From assembly GCA_022818135.1 (NCBI GenBank), contig JAFMSR010000015.1, forward strand, positions 28,683,628 through 28,747,627: a stretch of DNA of 64,000 bases, given 5' to 3'. The notes under the pieces were generated by a model. That model did not search any database, was not told where the DNA came from, and saw nothing but the letters and a program-made list of their open reading frames with translations. Position 1 is the stretch's first letter. Each line of letters begins with the position of its first letter. Shown here one piece after another: positions 23,305 through 35,394 of this stretch. The stretch comes from Saxidomus purpurata (taxonomy: Eukaryota > Mollusca > Bivalvia > Venerida > Veneridae). Both the position numbers and the translations under genes were made by a program.

Positions 23305-25192
23305 AGTAAACAAAGTTGATCATTGAAATTCGAACCCGGTAAATTTTTAGAGGTACAGAAAGTTTATCAAGGACTTCCTGGTGTACTATTTGTAAAGGGT
23401 AAACAGTTCAACCTGTATAGAATGAACACCACAGAAAAAAAACAAATCCTGTTTCAAGTGTGAAAATTCATATTAGACTCTAGGTAGTCAGGTACTGTCT
23501 GTTGTAAATCATCTGTGGAGACATACTGTTTATTCCCTTGCAATCTGTATGTCCGTCCATCAATCTTTTCACTATTCATAGCCAAAACCCCTTGGCTGGT
23601 TAGAATTTCCTCAAAGTTGATGGGAAGCATCAGTAGGAATTAGGCTAGTTGTGCCTATTGTAATTATAGTTTAAGGCCAAGGTCACAGGGACCTGAAACT
23701 TGAAAATTTTGTCGGCTCTTCATCTCAAAAACCCCTTGTTGGATTTTCATCAAGCTTGTCAGGAAGCATTGATAAAGTTTAGTTGTTCCTATTATAATGT
23801 GGGGTTATATGGATAAAGGTCAAGGTCACAGGGGCCTGAATACTGGTTGCCACAGTAACTAGAAGAAAAACCTTCTTAGAGATCGCAGAATATAGTTGAT
23901 AGAATAACAATATGTATCTGTGTTTGAAGTTTGTTGAAGTTGTCTTGATTTGACAATGACAGGCCAGCCAGGGGACACAACTTGTGTTCCTTATATGACT
24001 AGTGAAAACTTTTAACAACATTATCTAAAACAATTTGCCACATGTTTAAAAGATTTGATAGCTAGTTTTGCAGATATGGCTGTGGTAGAAACATCACTAC
24101 TTTTGATGAACATATTTTTTACTCTTGAATCCGGAGACTTGATCAGAAGTTTCATACTGAAATGAAAGGATGTCTTTCTAAATATAATGAAAACTCCGAA
24201 ATATTTAATAACTTGTTCAGAGTATTTATTAATCAGTTTAAATACTGGGCTAGATGAGATGGAAGAATGGCATTAGATCTGATCACAGAAAAACAATACT
24301 AAGGGTTGTTGTTTTCTAGTATCAACATTAAAAGGTTTTACTGTATCATACATAATGACAGCTGACATAAAATCGCTATTTACAATGATGTTTAATTGTC
24401 TGCTTGAATATCGTGGTAGTTAAGATAAAAATAGATTACTGGTATTGAGTGAACAAAATTTCACCTTGAACAAAGATATCAGTATACAACTTGTGTACTT
24501 TATAACTAAAATACAAGGCCACATGGCTTTATAACTAAATACAAGGCCACCCTTTTGGCTCTATCTTCAGACGCTCATTTGAAAAAGGAGTCTTGGAATG
24601 TTGATTAGATAAATTATATGTAAAAGTTCTGTACAGTGGGATCTGCACTTGGGACTACCTGAGTTAATTAAGCAACATCCTGACCTATGCAACCACTTTA
24701 AATTCCTCCCTTGCGATTTCAAACAAGAGTCCTGAGTAAAGAGATCACCTGTCTTAAGAAACCACAATTTCAACTTCCCCTGTGTGGTTGCTTACGACAG
24801 ATTCAACTTTACCTAAAACAAAATCCTCAAAATAGTATTACCAGCATAAATCACTGTGTCAATTATTTGTATAAAAAAGCCTTAGCTAAGATTACCTCAG
24901 CTAACAATGGACATTTTTAGTAAAGGCATTGCTTGTGTATTTGCCAAACAGCCAATGATGAATGAAAGCAGTATAAAATGGAAGAGCTGTTATGATGCCA
25001 GTATGTGACATAATATAGTAGGAGCGCCACACTGTGCCAGTACTCATTCATATTGGAAATACATGTATTGATGTTTTTGCACCAAAGTTACTGTACATTT
25101 ACTAGGTATCTCAGTTTTTAGTGTTAGTCATGGTAACCTATAACTATAATTATATACATGTATCTAAGGTGATATGGTATTTGTATTTTCAG
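23305..25192 (+). other. Intron 11, remainder
   Basis: Contains a repeat of two units of about 150 bp at 23560-23840 (CCAAAACCCCTTGGCTGG and AAGGTCAAGGTCACAGGG-type phrases, a widespread element type). A short duplication of ATAACTAAATACAAGGCCAC-like sequence lies near 24500-24550. No further exon was recognised. Confidence 0.5.
23560..23840. repeat. Dispersed element with two diverged units of about 150 bp
   Basis: Both units contain a CTTCATCTCAAAAACCCCTTG-like phrase, then GGAAGCAT, AGTTGT, CCTATT, and AAGGTCACAGGGNCCTGAA. The AAGGTCAAGGTCACA motif also occurs in the elements at 39540-40165 and 44566-45629. Confidence 0.55.
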
Positions 25193-25329
25193 GCAAAGTT
25201 CAATAACCACACTTACAGCTGGGATTACACCATCTTCACCAAAAGTTTATCAGTATCAGAAATTAGATGTCACTGAAATCAAAGATCTGCTTGTTTGTTT
25301 CCTGCATATACTCAAATACCTACCAGATG
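25193..25329 (+). CDS. DOCK9: DOCK-D exon 12: linker end and conserved helix
   Basis: Encodes residues 528-573 plus one base. After a Ser/Thr-rich start, YQKLDVTEIKDLLVCFLHIL matches the DKLDQSEIKSLLMCFLYIL block of DOCK9, which re-anchors the alignment after the variable linker. Phase 2 in, phase 1 out, acceptor TTTTCAG, donor GTAAGA. Confidence 0.94.
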
Positions 25330-25737
25330 GTAAGAAAGTAGATCAGTTTCACTTCCTGTTGTAAATGTATCAGGCATATGTTACTGGTATTGCCTGTAAT
25401 TTCCAGTATAGCCTACAGAATCTGACCCAGGCTCATAGGGTGATTTCACATGTATAATTCCATGAGATTTGTATTAAAAATGTATGAGGTTTTCATGAAA
25501 ATCCATGAATAACAGTAACCTTGTTGATTCTAAAGACACACTATCTGAGTATCAATAACCTATCAGGTGTTGTGTAACAAAGCAGTAAGCATTCAGCTTC
25601 ATTTTAGGAAGTTTTTTCTTTTTTTGCAAATGAAATGAAATGAAGAAAAAATGCACAATAATTGCTGATATTGTGGCAGACAATGATATGAAATAATGTC
25701 GTGTATACAATGTATTGTTTTTCTTCCTGTCTTACAG

Positions 25738-25804
25738 ATATACTGCTAGGTTGGTTCAACAATTCCTCAGAGTATGATATAGTCGACTTCTTCTCATTAC
25801 TCGA
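25738..25804 (+). CDS. DOCK9: DOCK-D exon 13: ARM-like region
   Basis: Encodes residues 574-595 (DILLGWFNNSSEYDIVDFFS and LL) plus two bases. It corresponds to DALFTYWNKASTSELMDFF in DOCK9. A 67-nt exon, phase 1 in and 2 out, acceptor CTTACAG, donor GTAAGT. Confidence 0.9.
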
Positions 25805-25983
25805 GTAAGTTAACAGTACTTCTGTTTGTATTTTGTGCTCTTTCGGTCCACCATCCTCGCTCGGGGTGTTTAATCGGTACGACCCATAATACAGTACTTC
25901 TGTGAAGGAAGCATTTCTAATAGTTATATGAATCAGTTCAGTTGGGAGTTTATAATATGAATATGTAAAGGTTACTTATCCCT

Positions 25984-26220
25984 GGAGCAGCCTTGGCGCA
26001 GTGGTAGCATGTTGGCTTTGGCTCAGAGGGTTCCGGGTTCGATCCCTACCAGTGCCCAAGTAGTGATAGCGTCCTTAGGAAAGACACAGATAATTCCACA
26101 TTGCCTCTCTCTATTTGAGGTTGATTCCATCTGGAGTGAGTCTCGAGAGCGATTTATATAAGTTGTAAGAACTTGTTTGGCAATCATGATTAAATAAATA
26201 AGTATAAAAAAAGCAAAAAC
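25984..26220 (+). mobile_element. tRNA-derived SINE with clear A and B boxes
   Basis: TTGGCGCAGTGGTAGCATG (A-box) is followed 30 bases later by GGGTTCGATCCCTACC (B-box), both close to pol III promoter consensus. A body and an A-rich end (AAATAAATAAG, AAAAAAAG near 26190-26213) follow. The tRNA-like part lacks a plausible full cloverleaf with acceptor stem, so it is a SINE and not a tRNA gene. Confidence 0.75.
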
Positions 26221-26608
26221 ATAATCTTTAAGCACCATTTCATTTGTTGCCTGCCTACTCAGGAAAAACCTTATGGACATGATAAACCCATTTTGAAATC
26301 TTGGGCAAGATGATGGGCCTTGTGTAAGATACATGGAGTGAATTTTTGCTCAATTCATTCTTAGGTCAGGCAGTAAAAAGCTTGAGAACTAAGTAGACAT
26401 TGCAGAAGCAGTTACTGCTATGTTCAGAGACAGTTTGGTCATGACAAGTTACTCAATAAAATTGTACAAAACATACTTTTTAAAGCATGATTAATCCAGG
26501 GCCACAATGGTTCTATAGTAACAAACATGCATTCTATTGGATATAAATACAATGTATTTCTATTACTAGTACTTGTGAAATACATCTTGAGCACAAACTA
26601 AATTTCAG

Positions 26609-26808
26609 GTTATGCTTAGATCATTTCAAGTATCTAGGAAAGAAAAAGATAGTGACCTTGAGTGTGATAGGTGACAGCAGCATGGGTCGTAAAGGTCATT
26701 CCTTACCTCCAAGTAGAAGATCTGCAGCGGTACCAAATGGCAGCCTACCACCCACCCTACGCAGCGTCAGCCAGTACGGCGACTACCCACCAGAAGCCTT
26801 GTTTCATA
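26609..26808 (+). CDS. DOCK9: DOCK-D exon 14: conserved helix then variable linker
   Basis: Encodes residues 596-662 plus one base. LCLDHFKYLGKKKI matches VCLHQFQYMGKRYI of DOCK9. It then runs into a Pro/Ser/Arg-rich linker (HSLPPSRRSAAVPNGSLPP) that is likely disordered. Phase 2 in, 1 out, acceptor ATTTCAG, donor GTATGT. An internal GGTCAT after AAAG could act as an alternative donor but is weak. Confidence 0.9.
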
Positions 26809-27569
26809 GTATGTACATATAATTCTATACCGATATGTGATTTGGTTCTTTAACCAATAACTTCTCACATACATATGTGTTCTCATGCAATTCTGATGCT
26901 GTGATTATGAATATCATATAATTTGCATGACGTGTAGAAACAGATTTTACAATGTTAAACTGTGGGTCTAAAATTGTTCAGTGAGATGCTGAAAGGTATA
27001 CAAACATCTAACAGTGTAGAACGCTTAAAGGACCCGTAGCTTGGAACAACATTAAGAGCTTGATTTGGCAGTAGTTTTCCCCAATCCTTCACTGTATAAT
27101 ACTGTGACCATAGTCTGCATATATATGTATAATCATTAGATGGAGATTTTAAAAGTGTAAAATATGTTAATGTTATGATATAACTGGATAGGGCATGTTA
27201 AATCAGTTTTTCAAGTTGGAGAAATGCATGGCAGATCAAAGTCTCTCGACATATATTTTGGGATAATAACATGATGACCTATACATGTATGGTGTTTCAT
27301 TTCTTACTAATATTTTACATAGCATCAAGGGAAAATGAAGAAATGGGTAAAATTTATGTTTTAAATTAAAAAAGTTCTTGTGCTGATTGCCAGCATGCGT
27401 GCTTTGGTTCTTAAATTTCTGAATGCTTTATTTTTTGTTTTACATTGGGTAGTACTTTGTGTCAAAACTTGAAGCAGTAGTGAAAGGAATGAAAGCAAAT
27501 CTATCTACCTCAATTTTCAGATGCATGTAAAACTGTGTTGTCTTCATTTCCAATAATTTATATTTTTAA

Positions 27570-28760
27570 CCGGTTATTTTGATTTATTAAATTAAGGAGT
27601 AATGGCATCCTAACGGTTTCTTCTGTGCGCCACTCCCCCTACATTTTTCTAGGTTTTCAATCCTTTCAACAGAAGTATTGTCAAAATACCCTGGCGCTTT
27701 AGACGGCTTTTGCTTTGGTCATTTTTGACAGAGTTATCCCTTTGTTAAACATGTGATGTGCTACTGTTTAAACATACTCAACAATTTCTAAGGTTTCAAC
27801 CAAACTTTGATCAGAAGTCATTCTATTACATAGCATGTGCCCTGGCTTCAGGTCTTTGATTTGATTTTTGACAGAATTAGGCCTATGTTTTTTTCAAATG
27901 TAATTCTTAGGTAAAACCTTATACACTTCCCAAGGGATTTCAATCAAACTTTCACAGTTTTACCAAGTGCCTGGTGCATATTGTCGGGGTTTGTGACATG
28001 ACCATTTTTACCCATGAATTATTGGCCTTTGAATTTTGCACATAATGCAATAACTATGGAAACCTTTCGGGTTTGCAACTCCTACATTTCTTAAGGATTT
28101 GCTACCAAACTTTCACAGAACTATATTGTGAACTAAAATTAATATATAATGTTCTGCCCAGTTCCTTATAAGAAACTTGCAATTTTGTTCCCATATTTAA
28201 GTATATAAGAAGGAGAATACCTGTTAATATAAAAGGAATGAATACTCTGTTATTACTGTCATTTTTAGAATAGATTCCCAGTCCTGTATACTTTGGAGTA
28301 TTCTATTATAGTAAGTGACATTTCTCATGAGCTAGCGGTTCAAACCCCACACATGAGCAAGTTTTTTTTTTTTTTTTCTTTCTTTTTTTTTTTTTTTTCC
28401 TGAATTATGGCCCTTTCTTTTTTTTGTTATATATAGAAGAATCTTTGCGCTCGGCCCAGACTGAATAATCAAAACCTGGTTTTGTGACATTTCCTGTCAC
28501 TTGTTCTAAGTTATTTTGATTTATTAAATTAAAGAGTAATGCATCAAGGTTTTTTTTTTTTTTTTTCTAGTTTTCTTCCTTTCAACAACGAAAAAGAACT
28601 CTTTAGACAGCATTTCTTTGTCTCTTTTTCCTGATAAACATGGATGTGCACTGTTTAAACATTAGTCAACAATGACTAAGTTAAACTTTGATCAGATCAT
28701 TCTATTACATAGCATGTGACTGACTTTGCCTTTATTTGATTGCAATTGGACCATATGCTT
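27570..28760. repeat. Diverged direct duplication in intron 14
   Basis: The phrase TTATTTTGATTTATTAAATT with GAGTAATG occurs at about 27575 and 28511. Each time it is followed by similar text (TCCTTTCAACA, ACATGTGATGTGC / ACATGGATGTGC, CACTGTTTAAACAT, TTTGATCAGA, TCATTCTATTACATAGCATGTG). The two copies are about 940 bp apart, and the second has lost several segments. Confidence 0.65.
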
Positions 28761-28984
28761 AAAGGAGTTATCCTGTATCCAAAGAAGGATTACCTTACAG
28801 TTACTTGTGACTGACTAAAGGCACAATACCATTGACCCATGATGCTTTTCACCTGGAGTTTGCACACTGTCAACAAGTATGGAACCCTATCGGTTTTGAA
28901 CACATAATTTTCTACCATACCCAGAACCTACCCCAGAGTTCCTTTTAAGAAACTTGCAATTTCCCACATTTTTAAAGAAGAAAC

Positions 28985-29670
28985 CCAACATACAAGTGAT
29001 CCACATGCCTTATAAGAAACCTGTCATACAAGTGATCCCAGTGCTTTGATGAGTAACCTGTCATACAAGTGATCCCTGTGCTTTGGTGAGTTACATGTCA
29101 TACAAGTGATCCCTGTGCTTTGATGAGTAACCAGTCATACCAGTGATCCCTGTGCTTTGATGAGTTACCTGTCATACCAGTGATCCCTGTGCTTTGATGA
29201 GTAACCTGTCATACAAGTGATCCATGTGCTTTGATGAGTTACCTGTCATTCAAATGATCCCTGTACTTTGAGCAGTTACCTATCATACCAGTGATCCCTG
29301 TGCTTTGAAGATAACCTGTCATACCAGTGATCCCTGTGCTTTGGTGAGTTACCTGTCATACAAATGATCTCTGTGCTTTGATGAGTTACCTGTCAAACAA
29401 GTGACTCAAATGTCCTGATGAGCAGTCCAATCATCCAAAGCCCTAAAGAAAAACTTACCATTGAAGTGACCCCAAAGCCCTGATGAGTCATCTGTCATAC
29501 AAGTGATCACCAGGCATAGATTAGTAATCTATCATACAAGTGATCCCTAGGTCCAGATGTGTAATCTGTCATACAAGCAATTACCTGAGTAACCCATCAT
29601 ACAGGTGATCACCATGCCCTAAAGGGAAGATTGCCATACAAGTGATCCAAATGTGTAATATAAGTGATCT
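28985..29670. repeat. Degenerate 37-bp minisatellite
   Basis: Roughly 15-17 units around GTGATCCCTGTGCTTTGATG and AGTTACCTGTCATACAA. Copies are well preserved in the middle (29030-29400) and decay towards both ends. Confidence 0.85.
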
Positions 29671-30144
29671 GTCATACTTGTAATCTAATACTCCAATGTA
29701 ACATCCGTCATTAAACAAGTTATACCTGACCCACATACAATCACAAGTACAGGTAAGTAAACATCTCTGACCCACCATTCACCACCATCAAAAATAACTC
29801 TGTACCTCACACCAAAAGCACTTGCACATTAATTCAAATAAAAAAACGCATGAGAAACAGGACTGCTTTCATAATTGTACGATGAACAGATGTTGAACTT
29901 CTTTCAATTATGTGTTAGTTTACTTCTTTTAAAATTTATTAGCGGACTTAATTTCTCTCATGTGCTCTGATTCAAAAGATACTGGTATATGTTTTCATTT
30001 CATATCCATTATTTGATGAAAATCATATGAAAGAATAGTGACTTTGAAAGATATAGCCGTTTTTGAAAATTTCTTGAAGGTACTGAGTACCTAAAATATT
30101 GAATGATAAAGTTAACATGTTACATCTGAACCTATTTATTACAG

Positions 30145-30260
30145 TGACCACCTCGTCCGAGGCCGATGCTATGATGCGGGCACTAGCAGAGGCAAACATG
30201 GCGACAGAAACAGGCCTCATTGTCCTAGATGTGCTGGTGGTTTACACCGATAAATTCAAG
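30145..30260 (+). CDS. DOCK9: DOCK-D exon 15: helical region before DHR-2
   Basis: Encodes residues 663-701. SEADAMMRALAEANMATETG and IVLDVLVVYTDKFK match SDADVLHQSLLEANIATEVC and ALDTLSLFTLAFK of DOCK9. Phase 1 in (completes Met with exon 14), phase 0 out, acceptor ATTACAG, donor GTAATT. Confidence 0.95.
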
Positions 30261-30424
30261 GTAATTACATTAATTTGGAAGACACTGTCGACTTGTTAAA
30301 AAAAAACAAAAAAAAACAAAAAACAAAACACGACTTGTAAGGGATTCTATTGCTTTACACTATGTACTGAGAAGATGTTTTAATTATGCTTGGATGTGTA
30401 CTGTACACTTAACCTATATTAGAA

Positions 30425-30632
30425 ATGCAAAGATTTCCCCTGTTGAACATTTTTATTTGAATGACGCTATTGTTTTTATTTGTATTGAAGTAATTTTTGC
30501 GATGAAATGTTGAAACTTTTACAAGAATTCAATCTTATATTGTTTTTGTTGTGTATGAAATTTGAATAAATTTGAAAAACGATGACACTGTTAAAATAAA
30601 TATTTTGCTACTTTTGCGTTTCTAAACCTGTT
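30425..30632. repeat. Dispersed repeat, copy 1
   Basis: Same sequence family as 32515-32755: shared phrases ATGCAAAGAT, ATTTTTATTT, AATGACGCTA, GTTTTTGTTGTG, AAAATAAATATTTTGCTA and GTTGAGTGTAT, in the same order. Lies between exons 15 and 16. Confidence 0.7.
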
Positions 30633-30851
30633 GAGTGTATCTGTTCAATTATTGTTGCAGCTCACCACCCATTAGTTTTGCAGTTGCTCTCACAATTGAA
30701 TAGGAGGTGCTTTACTACACGATAAGCTGTAGATGTTTAATAGTGGCACAATAATGCAGAAAGAAGTATTTTAAAGTCGAACTCCCAAAATACATCATTT
30801 GTTATTGCAATAACGTAAGAAATATGTTAAGTTTTATGGTTGTGATTTCAG

Positions 30852-30989
30852 AGTGACTTGTCGAACAGAGATGGTGATAATACGTTGATGATGACGGTGT
30901 TTGATTTATACCTGTCCTTCCTGAAGAACAGCCAGTCAGAGACCTTGCAGAAACACGTGTTTGCCGTCTGGAGAAACTTTATTAGGAAG
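30852..30989 (+). CDS. DOCK9: DOCK-D exon 16
   Basis: Encodes residues 702-747 (46 codons, phase 0). VFDLYLSFLKNSQSETLQKH matches KVFDVYLCFLQKHQSETALKN of DOCK9. VFAVWRNFIRK follows. Acceptor ATTTCAG, donor GTTTGT (non-consensus after position 2, as in exons 17 and 21). Confidence 0.94.
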
Positions 30990-31313
30990 GTTTGTTTTGT
31001 AATGGTCAGATAAAATCGGTGCATGGCTGACTTTTAAATTTGTATGTTTTCTATTTCTAAATTCAGTAAATAAAGTTGGTCCTGTAGTTTGATGTTTCAA
31101 AGTTTGAAAGTTTGTTAGAAAATAAGAAATAGACAATTATATTGTAAAGGTAGTCAGAACTTTACTTCAACTTACATTGTAAGTAGACATAATTTTTCCA
31201 TCGTAAGATTAATTTTCCTTCTTGAAAGTTCACATAATATTTTGATATTATTGGTGCGCATATGCATTTTCTTCAATTGTAGACTTGCAAGGTATTGTAA
31301 TTTATTCTTTCAG

Positions 31314-31370
31314 TTTCCAAATGTCCTGTTTAAAGGTGATGCCACCTTGTGTGGAAAACTGTGCTATGAG
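31314..31370 (+). CDS. DOCK9: DOCK-D exon 17 (short)
   Basis: Encodes residues 748-766 (FPNVLFKGDATLCGKLCYE), 57 nt, phase 0. It corresponds to FPSTFYEGRADMCAALCYE of DOCK9. Acceptor CTTTCAG, donor GTTTGT. Confidence 0.93.
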
Positions 31371-31627
31371 GTTTGTATTTATTTCTTACATTAAGTTTAA
31401 AAAGGATTATTCTTTTTTTATGCATCTGAAATAAATTTGAAATTATATAAATGCCATTTTAAGATAAGAACGAAATGGGACTGAATTTCAACAGAGCAAC
31501 CTGTTATCTCAGAGCACATTCTTTCAAATCACAAAACATATACCTGCTTTTAATTTTGAAGCCATATTTTTTCATTGATTATGTTTTGCACATGTTTATT
31601 TACACCAAGTCTATTGTTTTGCTACAG

Positions 31628-31753
31628 GTTCTACGGTGCTGTAACGCTAGGTTAAAGTCTACAAGGAAAGAGGCGTGTATACTTCTCTATAACCTGATGA
31701 AGGCAAACTTTGAATTCAGTAAAAAGAAGTCATTCACACGGGTGCATTTACAG
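31628..31753 (+). CDS. DOCK9: DOCK-D exon 18
   Basis: Encodes residues 767-808 (42 codons, phase 0). VLRCCNARLKSTRKEACILL and FEFSKKKSFTRVHLQ match ILKCCNSKLSSIRTEASQLL and FDYTGKKSFVRTHLQ. In vertebrates the next residues are a conserved V-I-I-S-V-S-Q-L segment, which I cannot find before exon 19. Acceptor CTACAG, donor GTATGT. Confidence 0.95.
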
Positions 31754-32514
31754 GTATGTTTTGGGCACCATAGATTAAAATTCATTTTGGCTTAAAATGT
31801 AGGAACATACAATTAATGTATGTGTGTGTGTGTGTATGTCTAGGACAATACTTGATTGAAGAGAGAAGTAGAAACTAAAACAAAATCAGTCAAATTTGAC
31901 CAATTTCTTTATATGTGCTGATAGAACACACTTCAAATCCATTCATGTTCATGTGGCATAAACTATTGTTGATTTTTTACTCCGCATAAAAAAGATGTAA
32001 AAAAGCTTTTCAATAATCCATTTTCAATATAATCCACAAATTCAAATGCAAACAAAATTTTAATTTATAAAAAAAAATCTTCAAAATTTTATGCCCATGA
32101 ATTTACATATATTCTGAGTACATCTGCAACACACAAATGAAGGAATATTGACATGATTCTTTATAAAGTAATTCATTTGACTTCAGCAGTAATTAGTAAC
32201 CTGTCATGTAGAATAATGTTTTAGATGAACACAGCTCACACGGTCCAGGCTTACAGTTGCTATTAGATCACTGAAACCAATTCTTAAAGTAAAGTTTGAG
32301 GGCAATAAGGTTGTGAAGCCATGCCTGTTTATTTTATTATTAGGTGAGTAATAGTTGCACAGTTTCTTTTGGAGGAAAAGTTGTATAGTAACTGTACTTC
32401 CCAGGAAGAGTTGGCACATAAACTGCCTGTATGTCAAACTCAGATAAAACCATGAATGTAAGTACAATTTTTACACAGTTGTTTTTTACAAAACAAAACT
32501 TAAACAAATTTTAA

Positions 32515-32755
32515 TTTGCAAAGATATCCCACATGCTTGACAGACATTTTTATTTTAATGACGCTAGTTGTTTGTACAAATGTTTTCATATTTAAGTCAT
32601 ATTGTTTATGATTTATTGCCAGGTAACTTATATCAGTAGCCAATTTTATACTGTTTTTGTTGTGCACACTCAGAAATTGAATAGATTCCAGACACGATAG
32701 CACTTTAAAATAAATATTTTGCTAACTCAGTTTAAAACCGGTTGAGTGTATTTAT
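32515..32755. repeat. Dispersed repeat, copy 2
   Basis: Second copy of the repeat at 30425-30632, with an insertion of about 40 bp in the middle. It accounts for an apparent splice-site-flanked open stretch at 32622-32699 that should not be read as an exon. Confidence 0.7.
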
Positions 32756-32919
32756 GTAAGTACTAATTTATTACTTATGAACACAGTTAACTTTTCTACC
32801 TATTTATGAATACTAATTTATTGAATTTATGAATACTAATCTATTTATTATTTATTAATACTAATTTATTTATACTCAGTGGCAAAACAAGTTGTTACAA
32901 CTTAAATAGTCTCGGAGAT

Positions 32920-33060
32920 TTAAAGCTCACGATGAAAGTGAGAGTTAATGTGGAATTAGCGATTTTGGCCTGCTGACACTACCACCATGGCTGGTTGGGG
33001 ATCATACCCAGGACCCTTCGATCCTGTGGCAAAATGGCTACCACTTCCTGACAGCAGTTC
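32920..33060 (-). mobile_element. tRNA-like SINE remnant
   Basis: The minus strand has GGTAGCCATTTTGCCACAGG and GGGTATGATCCCC, reminiscent of A- and B-box regions with decay. No tail or target duplication identified. Confidence 0.35.
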
Positions 33061-35356
33061 TGTGTATTTTCTATAACACCAGAGTAGAAATTTTAAAAAT
33101 ATGTATGGATCAATTTATACCTGCCAGCCAACATTATTAGATGTTCATAGTATTGCACCATTACAGCTGCTCAGTTGTACATTCTTACAAACAAATTACT
33201 TAAAGTGTCAGTGCAAGCAAACATTGAACCACAATTTTGATATGTAGCCTCAATGCATAGTATGTCCAATGTATATTAGGAATCTCCAGACTTATTTTTA
33301 GCATGAATTCCAAGATATCATGTACGTATCATAAATTTCCAGGTGACATTCTTTTTCCAACCTACACAACAGGTAGTAGATCATAGATTATTTGCATCGT
33401 GATTAAACTATCTGCTTTTTATCTCGGTCTTTCTCTACTGCATTATCTCCCTTTATCCAAAGTACACATTTTTTTCACATAATTATTATCTCCCTTGATG
33501 GGAACCAAACAATACTGATCGGCATAATTTTAATAGGACGTAGTCAGTAGAAGAATTATGCCAGTTTACTGTTTCTGAATTCTTGATCTACTATTCATTC
33601 AGAAAATGCATGTTGAATTACATTTTACTCAAAAAGTACTGCATTAAGGGCAACAATTTGATTCTTACAGCACAAAAAATATGGCAAAATCTTTGAAGCA
33701 CTTTGTTAGGATGTTCTTAAGACCTTGATATCTGTATCATATTCCATTTAGAATAAGATAGCGGTGGAGTTACTGCTGCTTCATCAGTTTTAAGTGACAT
33801 AAAATAAGATCTTTATTCTTGAAAGTCATGCTTTAGTCATAAACTTACCTTATATAACAAGAACTTTACCTTCCAGAACCTGTAATCATCGTCAAATCCT
33901 AATTATGCTTGTATTTAAACTGCGTACACAGATTGACCCTCCATATCTAGATTGTTATTCAAGTTGACTATAATGGTTTGTTTCATGTTTAAAGTGATAT
34001 TTTGGTACATATTTAGCTTGAAATGTATGGATATGAGGTAAGTTAAGTATACCTTCGATGTTGTAGACATGCTGCAAAAAATAGTCCAGTCCTGTAGTCT
34101 GGTCTGCCTAACTGGACAGAATGCACACAAAGTATTTAACTTGGATCTGTCTGATAACTTTGACCTTTTAGCCATGGACCATGGATCTTCCTTCATTTAT
34201 TCTCTACCACTGTTTATGATTTGGATAAGAAACATGATAGTAATCACACTCTGTGTCAGTTTGTCAGTGTAGATTTTGTTTCAGGCATAACTTTGTTTTC
34301 AATGAAACTTCATAGAATTGTAGGGAACCAGATGTGTTGTATGCAGCACTTTGGTCCCCAGCTGAAGTTATTTTGATGACTTACAGGAATGTTTGTATAC
34401 AAGCAATGGCTGATTTCAATGTGTTGTTAGTCTGGTGCTCAAGATGGTCTATGTAAATTTTGTGCGTTTAAGTTTCAGATATCATTCTTGGTACATGTGT
34501 TCTGGGTATGACCTAATTACAAGCACTGTGACATCTTGTGCTACAGGAAGTAGTGTGTTTAGGAAGAAGTTCTCTGTCAAATAAGCTAGACCAATCACTG
34601 TACAGAACATGTACATTCTTTGTGTTCCCTTTATGTATGACATTAAGGACACTTAAGGAAATTGTAGCTAGCTTTTGTAGTTTGAGAAATCAGCCCACCA
34701 ATATAACTGTTAAGATGAAATTGCATTGTGTGTTGGTGACATGATTAACACATGAACGCTTAATCTGAGTTGTTTAAAAGGCACCAAATTTATACTTGTG
34801 TAAAAAAAAAACATTTCCTTGTAAAATTTAGCTTGTGTTATCATACATATCTAATAACATAAAAATTTTAATGTTACTTCCTTTTCAATGGCTGAATGGC
34901 ACAAGTGCATTAACTTTTAGGTCATACCTTGCGTTTCTGTCACTTTTTTAACACAGTTGTTAGAAAATTATTTGTTAGTTTGGTGTCCGTACTTTTAGTT
35001 TTTGTTGTGTTTTTTTTGTTTCAATGTTTATATTACACTTGCTACTGTTCATGCCTGAGTAGAGGTGAATTTATTGAGATACTGTACTTCAAGGGCTGGT
35101 TGCAAAACTGTTTTAAGTGGATTTAGAAATAGAATCAGATAGGAAAGCATTACAGTCAACCCTTTCTTTAGTTTATGAGTGTTGTTTTAGTGTTTTCTGG
35201 CTTGATGGTATTTCTGTTTTTCTTTGTTTGGGTATACTGTTATGTTAAAGACTTTCTTCTCAAAAAAGTCAGGGTCATAAAAATTGTGCAAATAGCAAAA
35301 GAGGAATTTCTTCTCCACATTATTGAGGGTTTGGTCAGTTAAAGTGACAGCTATCT

Positions 35357-35357
<1 letters not shown>

Positions 35358-35394
<37 letters not shown>
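35358..35394. repeat. (GAT)n microsatellite
   Basis: About twelve perfect GAT triplets. Intronic. Confidence 0.95.

Larger units (their letters stand above)
26809..30144 (+). other. Intron 14
   Basis: 3.3 kb. Unique-looking to 27570, then a diverged direct duplication (27570-27960 and 28505-28760), T-rich tracts at 28361-28399 and 28549-28568, a 37-bp minisatellite (28985-29670) and about 475 bp without recognised structure. Confidence 0.55.

Noticed and set aside
25984..26055. Functional tRNA gene
   Set aside because: A and B boxes are good, but the ends do not form an acceptor stem and a SINE body with an A-rich tail follows.
32622..32699. Open stretch after CCAG with SSQ and RFQ residues, a candidate for the missing pre-DHR-2 exon
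   Set aside because: It lies within a dispersed repeat also found at 30425-30632, ends in a stop without a donor, and matches at only a few residues.
34538..34744. ORF with EVVCLGRSS and DQSLYRTC, compared with the missing segment
   Set aside because: Weak similarity requiring gaps, no suitable donor, and no alignment with the next exon.
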